Below, piece by piece: positions 54,115 through 60,314 of a DNA stretch of 60,314 bases. The first letter of the stretch is position 1, and each line of letters opens with the position of its first letter. The translations under genes and the position numbers were made by a program. Source of the DNA: Oscillospiraceae bacterium. GTDB taxonomy: Bacteria; Bacillota; Clostridia; Oscillospirales; Ruminococcaceae. Below the pieces are notes generated by a model. It had not been told where the DNA came from. It did no database searches and saw only the letters and a list, made by a program, of their open reading frames with translations. Location: NCBI GenBank assembly GCA_017465665.1, contig JAFTVU010000048.1, positions 1 to 60,314 of the forward strand, written 5' to 3'.

Positions 54115-56715
54115 ATGAAGAAGAACCATCCGTCTGACGGAATTCTGGTCTTTGACCGCTATTACGGAAAAAAGCCGATACCTGCCCTGCTTGCAGTGGG
54201 CAGGGTGCTTTTCTGCGCGCTTTTTTCTGCCGCAGCCATGCTGTATATCTTCTCGCAGTATGAGCTTTCTGTGCCGCAGCTCAATGTGGGATTGTATGCT
54301 GGCATTACCGCAGCGCTTTTTTCTGCGCTGTTCATATTTGTGAAGAAAAGGTATGCGCTGCCTGCGCTTTTTCTTGTAGCAGGTGCGCTGATATGGCTGA
54401 ATTTCGAGGGCTTCTGGGAGCGCTTTTCCTATTTCGTGGATGAAGCCATGCTGCTGGTTGAGGGCCGCTTTCTGTTCCCGCGCCCGTATCTCTTACATGA
54501 TGCAAACAGGCTCAGCCCGTTCAATCCCGTTTACGCGGACGGAATGCTGCTGGGCGCGTTCATACTCTGTGCATTGTACAGCCTGCTTTGCGCCGCTGTG
54601 ATGTCGCGCAGGATACGCACCATCCCCGCTGTGCTGGGATTCATCCTGCTGTGCGTACCCATGCTCCTTTCCGAGCGCCTTGAGATAAACCACTGGTTCA
54701 TCCCCTTTGCGCTCATGACAGCAGCGGCTGTATCCATAGAGATAAACTACCGCGACGGACTTGCTGTGCTGCGCGGCGGCGGTGCTTCTTACCGCTTGCA
54801 GATACGCAACGAGGAAAAGAGCTTCCTGCGTAAGACCGAGGGTGCTTCGTTCCTGAAGCGTGTGGGAATGCGCCTCAGCTATTATTCCAAATACGCGACC
54901 ACAGGCTTTTACTGTGCAGCTATATTCGCACTTGTGTTCTGTATCGGCTTCAACGTATTTGAGGAGGGCAGCAGCATCGATTACAGAGAGCTGTACAAGA
55001 TGGTGACGAGCTTCGGTGAATCTCCCGATGACATGGGTGACGAAAGCTCCGAAAGCCTGGTTTCGGATTACTTCACAGGCGCGGATGATAAGGACGGCCG
55101 CCTTAACATCGCATCTCCCGGCAGCGGCGACGCTGAGATACTCCGTGTGACCTTTACAGGCGATGAGAACATCTACCTGCGCGGCGATATCGGTGTGGAT
55201 TTCATCGATAACAGCTGGACTAGCCCTGTTTCCGACAACTACGAATGGAACAGATCCCAGCTGTCCTCCACCTACCGCGCAGGCGAGCTTCTTATCCTCG
55301 ATGCGCTCATGCAGAGCATCGGAGCCGATGCTGCGACCGAGATCGATATCAGCATCGAATATCTCACCGAGACTGACGTGGTGTTCCTGCCCGCCTACAC
55401 AGCCGATCATTCCTTTTACAGCAACGAAAGTTTCGATATCTACGGCGACTATGTCGTAAGAGTAGGCGACACCGCCGAGAACTATATCAATTCCGTTCAG
55501 TGCAGGGCAGTGATGCCGGATGACTTCACAGCAGACAAGATCTTCGATATACTGAAGATGATGGACGATAACGGCTTTGAGCCTGACAATTATTACAGTG
55601 CTCTGTTCCCCGAGATGGACCGTTACGAGGGGGTGCTTGCGGAGTACAATAAATACGTTCGCGAGCATTATACGTCTGTTCCCGATGATCTCCGTCCGAA
55701 GCTTGAGGAATTTCTGATAAGCAGCGGAATATTACGTCAGACATCCGATGACGGATATGTTCCGGTAACACCTCTGACTCAGGAGGAATGGATGAGTCAG
55801 TACAGCGATTTCATCACTGCGCAGGCTATCTGCGATCATCTGACCGAAAACTACACCTACTCCCTCAGCGGTGAGAACAGGGGAGAGGACATGATAATGC
55901 AGTTCCTCACCGAAACAAAGCGCGGTCACTGCTCGCTGTATGCCTCGGCAATGACTCTGCTCCTGCGTACCGAGGGAATACCTGCGCGCTACTGCACAGG
56001 CTTCAGCATCTATCCCGATTCCGTCAGCGGAAAGACCACTGTCCTGCGTGAGAAGAATCTCCACGCATGGGTGGAGGTGTATATAGATGATCTCGGCTGG
56101 GTGACATTCGATCCCACCAGCGCGGCGGTGAGCAGCATAAACGGCGCAGGCAATACCCAGCAGCGCCCCGACAGGAACGAGACCATCCAGGCGCGTCCCG
56201 AAACTATCGAGTATCCCGATTACGATGAGACCCGCGAGCCGTCTTCCCAACCCAACCCCTCCGAGCCTCCTGCAGAGCCTGACAGTACAGTTCCGACAGG
56301 TCTGATCGTTGCCATTGTCGCTGCTGTTGTGGCGATAGCCGTAATAGCTCTTGCAGTGATAGCGTGGCTAAGACTTACAAAGCGCGCAGAAGCGGCAGTT
56401 GCTTCTGCTGATGAGCGTGAGCCGAAGTCGGTATATGCCTGCATGGTGGATATCCTTGCACTATGCGACTTGAGACCTGCTCAGGGTCAGCTCCCCGTTG
56501 ATTTCTACCGCACCTGCGACGAGCGCTTCGGTACTGCTCTTGAAAGTGTGAGTGGTATATTGGAAGCCGCGGCATTCGGCAGCGGAGCAATGAACGACAG
56601 CGACAGAGAAGCACTGTGCAGGGCGTTTGAGTGCGTGTTCGGCTCAGCGATAAAGCACAGCGGTGCTTTCCGCAGGCTGCGTATACGCCGTCTTGTACTT
56701 AAAGAATTGGGCTGA
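54115..56715 (+). CDS. Transglutaminase-like membrane protein with C-terminal DUF4129 domain
   Basis: The product is 866 residues. About seven helices lie in the first 285 residues, then a large external region. The transglutaminase core has the Cys-His-Asp triad: RGHCSLYASAMTLLLR (cysteine about 605), NLHAWVEVY (histidine about 651) and WVTFDPTSA (aspartate about 666). A Pro/Glu-rich linker leads to another membrane helix (about 728-755) and a cytosolic DUF4129 domain. Such proteins (TgpA type) usually neighbour MoxR ATPase and DUF58 genes. Here the partner is the tubulin-like gene 68 bp upstream, which is unusual. Cell-envelope crosslinking or proteolysis is inferred. Confidence 0.88.
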   Translation: MKKNHPSDGILVFDRYYGKKPIPALLAVGRVLFCALFSAAAMLYIFSQYELSVPQLNVGLYAGITAALFSALFIFVKKRYALPALFLVAGALIWLNFEGFWERFSYFVDEAMLLVEGRFLFPRPYLLHDANRLSPFNPVYADGMLLGAFILCALYSLLCAAVMSRRIRTIPAVLGFILLCVPMLLSERLEINHWFIPFALMTAAAVSIEINYRDGLAVLRGGGASYRLQIRNEEKSFLRKTEGASFLKRVGMRLSYYSKYATTGFYCAAIFALVFCIGFNVFEEGSSIDYRELYKMVTSFGESPDDMGDESSESLVSDYFTGADDKDGRLNIASPGSGDAEILRVTFTGDENIYLRGDIGVDFIDNSWTSPVSDNYEWNRSQLSSTYRAGELLILDALMQSIGADAATEIDISIEYLTETDVVFLPAYTADHSFYSNESFDIYGDYVVRVGDTAENYINSVQCRAVMPDDFTADKIFDILKMMDDNGFEPDNYYSALFPEMDRYEGVLAEYNKYVREHYTSVPDDLRPKLEEFLISSGILRQTSDDGYVPVTPLTQEEWMSQYSDFITAQAICDHLTENYTYSLSGENRGEDMIMQFLTETKRGHCSLYASAMTLLLRTEGIPARYCTGFSIYPDSVSGKTTVLREKNLHAWVEVYIDDLGWVTFDPTSAAVSSINGAGNTQQRPDRNETIQARPETIEYPDYDETREPSSQPNPSEPPAEPDSTVPTGLIVAIVAAVVAIAVIALAVIAWLRLTKRAEAAVASADEREPKSVYACMVDILALCDLRPAQGQLPVDFYRTCDERFGTALESVSGILEAAAFGSGAMNDSDREALCRAFECVFGSAIKHSGAFRRLRIRRLVLKELG

Positions 56716-56771
56716 ATGTGATTTCATTCTGTTACCATGATAAAGTTTTTATAAAAAATTATAAAATCATG

Positions 56772-56800
56772 TTGATTTTTGATTTGTTTTTTGCTATAAT
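56772..56800 (+). promoter_or_regulatory. Promoter of the DHH phosphoesterase gene
   Basis: TTGATT (56772-56777) and TATAAT (56795-56800) are 17 bp apart, with a TG extension. Confidence 0.78.
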
Positions 56801-56874
56801 GGATATATGACATACACTGGATCGTAGATTTTAAAGTATATGTTAGCAAAATATTTTTCAGTGAGGTAATTGCC

Positions 56875-57804
56875 ATGGCTATGAGACTTATAACCCGTTC
56901 CGATTTCGATGGACTTGCCTGCGGTGCACTTCTGCTGTGTGCAGGTGTTATAGACTCCTGGACCTTTGCTCATCCCAAGGATCTGCAGGATGGTCTTGTT
57001 CCCGTAACTGAAAACGACGTTCTTGCCAATGTTCCCTTTGTTGAGGGTTGCGGCCTCTGGTTCGATCATCACTCCAGTGAGGCAGAGCGTGCAAAGTACA
57101 AGGGCAAGTACAAGGGCGAAAGCCGTATAACCCCCAGTGCTGCGCGTATTATTTATGAATATTACGGCGGCAAGGAGCGCTTCCCGAATTTTGACGACCT
57201 CATGGAGGCTGTTGACAAGGTGGACAGCGGCAACCTTACCCGTGATGAGATACTGAACCCCACAGGCTGGATACTCATCGGCTATCTGATGGATCCCAGA
57301 ACAGGTCTCGGACGTTTCAGAAACTTTACGATAAGCAACTATCAGCTGATGGAAAAGCTGCTGAAGTGCTGTGCATATATGTCCACAGAGGAGATACTCG
57401 CTATGCCCGATATCCAGGAGCGTATTGCGCTGTACAATGAGCAGACAGAGCTTTTCAAGGAGATGGTACATAAGTATACCCGTGTTGAGGGTGATGTCAT
57501 CATCACAGATCTGCGCGGTGTATCTCCCATCTACACAGGCAACCGCTTCCTTATCTACAGCCTGTATCCCGAGCAGAACATCTCCTGCTGGATAGTAGAC
57601 GGCAAGGGCGGCCAGGGCTGCTCCTGTGCAGTAGGCTACTCCATCCTGAACAGGACCAGCCGCGTAAATGTCGGCAGCCTTATGCTGAAGTACGGCGGTG
57701 GCGGTCACATGGCTGTAGGCACCTGCCAGTTCACCAGCGAGAACATGGATGAAAAGGTTCCTCAGCTCCTGCATGAGCTTGTGAACTACAACACACTTTA
57801 TTAA
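56875..57804 (+). CDS. DHH/DHHA1-family phosphoesterase
   Basis: This 309-residue protein has the DHH fold: the first metal motif in TRSDFDGLACGALL, the name-giving FDHHSS (residues about 62-67), and the C-terminal DHHA1 signature KYGGGGHMAVGTCQF. Relatives cleave short oligonucleotides, pAp, cyclic dinucleotide products or polyphosphate. The sequence does not choose between them. It could recycle c-di-GMP breakdown products, since two c-di-GMP phosphodiesterase genes are in this window, but that is inference. The start follows GTGAGGTAATTGCC. Confidence 0.88.
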   Translation: MAMRLITRSDFDGLACGALLLCAGVIDSWTFAHPKDLQDGLVPVTENDVLANVPFVEGCGLWFDHHSSEAERAKYKGKYKGESRITPSAARIIYEYYGGKERFPNFDDLMEAVDKVDSGNLTRDEILNPTGWILIGYLMDPRTGLGRFRNFTISNYQLMEKLLKCCAYMSTEEILAMPDIQERIALYNEQTELFKEMVHKYTRVEGDVIITDLRGVSPIYTGNRFLIYSLYPEQNISCWIVDGKGGQGCSCAVGYSILNRTSRVNVGSLMLKYGGGGHMAVGTCQFTSENMDEKVPQLLHELVNYNTLY

Positions 57805-57814
57805 TTGAAAAACG

Positions 57815-57842
57815 GAACGGGCGCTTATGTGCCCGTTCTTTA
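57815..57842 (+). terminator. Terminator of the DHH gene
   Basis: GAACGGGC (57815-57822) pairs with GCCCGTTC (57831-57838), followed by TTTAT. The next gene begins 20 bp later, so some readthrough is possible. Confidence 0.75.
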
Positions 57843-57857
57843 TGAATGAGGTATCAA

Positions 57858-58262
57858 ATGGAACAGCATTACTACACAAAGGAAGAGCTTGAGCTGCTGA
57901 ACACCCCGTCGTCCGAAGCGGAACTACCGTCTGAGCCTGTTCGTTACGCTCCGCAGAATGGCACAGATTCACAGCCGGCGTCCGTACAGTACGAACCTAC
58001 GCAGATGAATACGAAAAGTATCGGGATCGGTAAAGGCTCACAGCTGGTACGCGCTGTCTTTTCTATTGTGTTCGGTCTTGTTTTCATGGGTTTTCCGCTT
58101 ATGATAGGGCTTGCTCTGGTACTGTCAATGAAAGAGACAGGTGATGTTGACAGAGCACTCTTGTTTATTCCGTTAGTTATGGTGAGCATTTTTGTTTTTG
58201 TAGGCGGAAGGATCCTGATAAGTGGTATTATAACGTTAGTGAAATTCATCAAAAAAAGCTGA
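57858..58262 (+). CDS. Small membrane protein, two helices, unidentified
   Basis: The product is 134 residues. The first 60 are polar with a Ser/Pro/Gln-rich stretch (TDSQPASVQYEPTQMNTKS). Two long hydrophobic segments follow (about residues 70-92 and 100-125), and the protein ends in a short basic tail KFIKKS. The ATG at 57858 is better placed than an in-frame ATG at 57846, because GAGG at 57848 can serve as its ribosome binding site. No family was recognised. It lies between a DHH phosphoesterase and a terminator. Confidence 0.7.
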   Translation: MEQHYYTKEELELLNTPSSEAELPSEPVRYAPQNGTDSQPASVQYEPTQMNTKSIGIGKGSQLVRAVFSIVFGLVFMGFPLMIGLALVLSMKETGDVDRALLFIPLVMVSIFVFVGGRILISGIITLVKFIKKS

Positions 58263-58290
58263 TACAAAATAAGAAATGATATTGAATAAC

Positions 58291-58321
58291 AAATGCCCCT
58301 GAAGAACAGGGGCATTTTTAA
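58291..58321. terminator. Bidirectional terminator
   Basis: AAATGCCCCTG (58291-58301) pairs with CAGGGGCATTT (58307-58317), then TTAAT. It separates two convergent genes. Confidence 0.85.
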
Positions 58322-58330
58322 TGATATTAT

Positions 58331-59734
58331 TTATTCGCCTATATTGATCACGCCCTGCTTTATCAGCTTCAGGGTACGGTCTACTATCTCAGGGTCGAAC
58401 TGCTTGCCCTTGTTCTTTACAAGCTCGTCAATGATGACTTCCTTTGTAAGCTTTGGACGGTAGCAGCGGTTGCTGTTCATTGCGTCAAGCGAGTCCGCAA
58501 CGCAGATCATGCGTGCTATGAGCGGTATCTCCTCGCCCTTTAATCCGTGGGGATAGCCCTTGCCGTCATAGCGCTCGTGGTGATAAAGCGCACCCATGCT
58601 CATATCCTTGATGGAGGTGAAATCACGCAGCATCTCTCCGCCTACCGTGGTATGGCGCTTGATGGTCTCATACTCCTCGTCCGTGAGCTTCGCGGGCTTC
58701 TGCAGAATGTTAACGGGGATAGCTATCTTTCCGCAGTCATGCATGAGGGCTATACAGCGTATATTGTTGCATTTCTGCGAATCATAACCCATCTCGTCAG
58801 CCAGAGCGTAGGTGATTTCCGCCACACGCTCGGAGTGACCCTTTGTGTTGGGATCCTTTGCTTCCACAAAGTTGATGAACGTCTTGATGGACTGCTCGAT
58901 TATCTGAGCGTCGTGCTTCTTCTGCTTCAGCAGCTTGAGTACACGTATATGTGACATCACGAGTCCGATAAGAATGACCAGCCAAGCGATATCAAAGCCC
59001 ACAAGCGTGATGAACACAGGATCAGACCAGGCATTTTTCTGCAGATGATAATGGAATACCACATTATCGAACACCGCCGCGTAGTCGAGCCCCTGATCGG
59101 GAATATATACGATGAAGCCGATTATCGCGGAATCATTTACTTCCTCGTTTTCCTTTACGGGGTCCAGCGGAAATTCATTGTCCGCCTTGCTGGGGAGGTA
59201 AACGAATCTGTCGCCCTTTTCAAGGGGTATCATCGGGCCTGTGTGGTCTATGTAATAGTCAAGCTCAATATCAACGCTCTGATACTCACGCAGATCGATC
59301 ATCTGGGTGAGCTCCTTGCCTGTGGTAGTCTGGTGGAATTCCACCTTGCCGTTCCAGCCGTTGTTTATCCACATAAATTCGGGCATATACACATCCGCTG
59401 TCCAGTCGGTGATAACAGCGTCGCTGGTGTTGTTTATGACCATTTCATATATGATACCCACGCTCGCGCCGTGAAGCTCGTTTCCGTCATCGTCAAGGAT
59501 GGGGTCTTTCAGCCATGCGCCCGAATCTCCGCCACGAGGGCCTATCTTTACATCGAAATCGGAAAGGGAGTATATATCACCATTGAAAGCTCCTGAAGAA
59601 AGACTTGCTTCCTTAATATTATTGCTTTCGTTTTTAACAGAGCAATAATACGCTGCGATCACAGCAAAGGTGACAACATACGCAATTGCGGTAAGGATTA
59701 TCGCTATAATATCCTTGCTGATCTTTTTCTTCAT
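58331..59734 (-). CDS. HD-GYP c-di-GMP phosphodiesterase with external sensor domain
   Basis: The product is 467 residues. One N-terminal membrane helix (about 10-30) precedes an external domain of about 200 residues. That domain is beta-rich, with NTSDAVITDWTADVYMPEFMWINNGWNG, and resembles a carbohydrate-binding Ig-like fold. A second helix follows (about 238-260), then the cytosolic HD-GYP domain (275-465): HD in ALMHDCGKIAIP, HH in ALYHHERYDGKGYPHGLKG, and DSLDAM. These are the metal and GYP signatures of c-di-GMP hydrolases. The RBS is GGGAGGCGTGGC. The external domain is likely the signal sensor. Confidence 0.92.
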   Translation of the reverse strand: MKKKISKDIIAIILTAIAYVVTFAVIAAYYCSVKNESNNIKEASLSSGAFNGDIYSLSDFDVKIGPRGGDSGAWLKDPILDDDGNELHGASVGIIYEMVINNTSDAVITDWTADVYMPEFMWINNGWNGKVEFHQTTTGKELTQMIDLREYQSVDIELDYYIDHTGPMIPLEKGDRFVYLPSKADNEFPLDPVKENEEVNDSAIIGFIVYIPDQGLDYAAVFDNVVFHYHLQKNAWSDPVFITLVGFDIAWLVILIGLVMSHIRVLKLLKQKKHDAQIIEQSIKTFINFVEAKDPNTKGHSERVAEITYALADEMGYDSQKCNNIRCIALMHDCGKIAIPVNILQKPAKLTDEEYETIKRHTTVGGEMLRDFTSIKDMSMGALYHHERYDGKGYPHGLKGEEIPLIARMICVADSLDAMNSNRCYRPKLTKEVIIDELVKNKGKQFDPEIVDRTLKLIKQGVINIGE

Positions 59735-59750
59735 GCCACGCCTCCCTGAA

Positions 59751-59795
59751 TATAATCATTAAATTGATTATACCCTATAATTACCATACTGTCAA
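59751..59795 (-). promoter_or_regulatory. HD-GYP gene promoter overlapping a palindrome
   Basis: On the minus strand TTGACA (59790-59795) and TATAAT (59767-59772) are 17 bp apart. A perfect inverted repeat, TATAATCA (59751-59758) and TGATTATA (59765-59772), covers the -10 and the start point, so it may be an operator. Confidence 0.7.
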
Positions 59796-59864
59796 TAGAT
59801 AGAATATCAGGATCACAGAAATGCTCTTTTTGTTTGTATTACAGCGTATTTTTTTGCAAAATAA

Positions 59865-59893
59865 TTGACAAAGCCTCCGCTTAGTAGTATAAT
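59865..59893 (+). promoter_or_regulatory. tRNA-Leu promoter
   Basis: TTGACA (59865-59870) and TATAAT (59888-59893) are 17 bp apart, 15 bp before the tRNA. Confidence 0.85.
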
Positions 59894-59908
59894 ATTTATG
59901 TTATATTT

Positions 59909-59995
59909 GCCGCTGTGGTGGAATAGGCAGACACAAGGGACTTAAAATCCCTCGGAGTAAAATCCGTACCGGTTCGACCCCGGTCAGCGGCACCA
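59909..59995 (+). tRNA. tRNA-Leu (anticodon UAA), CCA encoded
   Basis: The acceptor arms GCCGCTG and CAGCGGC, the GGTTCGACCCC T arm, a long variable arm typical of class II tRNA, and the anticodon stem AGGGA/TCCCT with loop CTTAAAA give anticodon TAA. The 3' CCA is encoded. It has its own promoter and a strong terminator just downstream. Confidence 0.95.
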
Positions 59996-60000
59996 TAGTA

Positions 60001-60027
60001 AAAAACCGTCCACTGGACGGTTTTTTA
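60001..60027 (+). terminator. Terminator after tRNA-Leu
   Basis: AAAAACCGTCC (60001-60011) pairs with GGACGGTTTTT (60015-60025), with a T6 tract. Confidence 0.9.
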
Positions 60028-60045
60028 ATTGCAAAAGCTCGACTT

Positions 60046-60085
60046 GAAATGCCCTTAAGGCATTTCATTTTCGCTTTGCGAAAAT
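60046..60085. repeat. Pair of adjacent small palindromes
   Basis: GAAATGCC/GGCATTTC (60046-60066) and ATTTTCGC/GCGAAAAT (60067-60085) are perfect stems standing side by side between the tRNA terminator and the next gene. They look like extragenic repeat sequence; no gene is present here. Confidence 0.55.
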
Positions 60086-60140
60086 CGCTCACGTTCGCTG
60101 GTGGCTGCCTGATCGTGATGTAGCAGATTATCATGAGAAA

Positions 60141-60168
60141 ACTCATTGCGAAAGTAATGAGTTTTTTT
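60141..60168 (+). terminator. Second terminator-like hairpin
   Basis: ACTCATT (60141-60147) pairs with AATGAGT (60156-60162), followed by TTTTTT. There is no gene between it and the tRNA, so it may belong to lost or inserted DNA. Confidence 0.65.
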
Positions 60169-60235
60169 GCTGTGTCCTCGCTCAGTTAACTTGAAGTTAA
60201 TATTTGTATGATAAATTATACATGGATAACTAAAA

Positions 60236-60261
60236 ACACAAGGGACTTAAGATCCCTCGGA
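60236..60261 (+). repeat. Copy of the tRNA-Leu anticodon arm
   Basis: This 26-nt stretch equals tRNA-Leu positions 59931-59956 at 25 of 26 bases. The single change is G for A just 3' of the anticodon. It lacks acceptor and T arms, so it is not a working tRNA. A duplication centred on an anticodon arm is a typical footprint of site-specific integration. Confidence 0.8.
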
Positions 60262-60291
60262 CATCATATCCCGACAAATAAGGAGGACACT

Positions 60292-60314
60292 ATGAGAAAG
60301 GTAAAGATCATCAC
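60292..60314 (+). CDS. Start of a gene running off the window
   Basis: ATG at 60292 follows AAGGAGGACACT at ideal spacing, and the visible residues are MRKVKII. Too little is present for identification. The basic, hydrophobic beginning could be a signal peptide or an ordinary cytosolic start. The tRNA fragment lies 30 bp upstream, so this may be the first gene of an integrated element or the first chromosomal gene after one. Confidence 0.6.

Noticed and set aside
59901-60146. 81-codon minus-strand frame covering tRNA-Leu
   Set aside because: Translated antisense tRNA-Leu gives a familiar spurious protein (GVEPVRILLRGIL); it is not a gene.

Overview
The window looks like a chromosomal segment from a low- to mid-GC anaerobic Firmicute of the Ruminococcus/Oscillospiraceae type. 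This rests on gene content: an oxygen-sensitive class III ribonucleotide reductase pair, a TM1266-family hydrogenase-type regulator, the B12-binding radical SAM/DUF2344 pair, a CotH + VTC + DUF4956 cluster, many Thr-rich lipoproteins, strong AGGAGG ribosome binding sites and near-perfect TTGACA-N17-TATAAT promoters. It is not a species identification. About 50 protein genes and one tRNA are annotated. No rRNA, CRISPR array or complete transposase was seen.

Left part (1-9.1 kb). After the 3' end of an unknown gene comes a minus-strand GntR (YtrA-type) / ABC ATPase / two-permease operon with a palindromic site at its promoter. Divergent from it is a plus-strand trio: a sigma-region-4-like protein, an XRE repressor and an ImmA/IrrE protease. 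A second ABC ATPase with two sister permeases and a membrane-anchored S41-like protein follows. The two ABC sets resemble envelope-stress or antimicrobial-peptide export and protection modules.

Middle left (9.1-24 kb). This holds a DUF2798 membrane protein behind a structured leader, the radical SAM/DUF2344 pair, an SGNH hydrolase, a DUF4358 lipoprotein, and nrdD-nrdG under a promoter with tandem NrdR-like boxes and a terminator between the two genes. A palindromic MITE-like repeat then lies directly upstream of an oligopeptide-binding lipoprotein, followed by a DUF6125/LRR overlapping pair. A minus-strand TM1266 regulator / NMT1-type ABC importer operon has a long terminator-ended leader.

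Centre (24-42.5 kb). An EAL phosphodiesterase carries a LacI-type sugar-sensor domain but no DNA-binding domain. Next is a 1,720-residue giant flagellin whose middle is made of about eleven repeated modules. Housekeeping genes follow: a flavodoxin-like protein, ilvB-ilvN, an AI-2E family exporter, an MBL hydrolase, an orphan sugar-binding lipoprotein behind a LacI-type operator, a methionyl-tRNA synthetase with an altered KMSKS loop, and a VWA protein.

Right part (42.6-60.3 kb). An ABC exporter leads into a VTC polyphosphate-polymerase-like protein, DUF4956 and a CotH kinase lipoprotein. A macro-domain fusion protein and a second orphan sugar-binding lipoprotein follow. Then come a nitrilase, a divergent tubulin-like protein and a transglutaminase/DUF4129 membrane protein, and finally a DHH phosphoesterase and an HD-GYP phosphodiesterase. 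The window closes with tRNA-Leu(UAA) and a 25/26-nt copy of its anticodon arm about 300 bp downstream, in front of a gene that runs off the end. That copy may be an attachment-site scar or the boundary of an integrated element.
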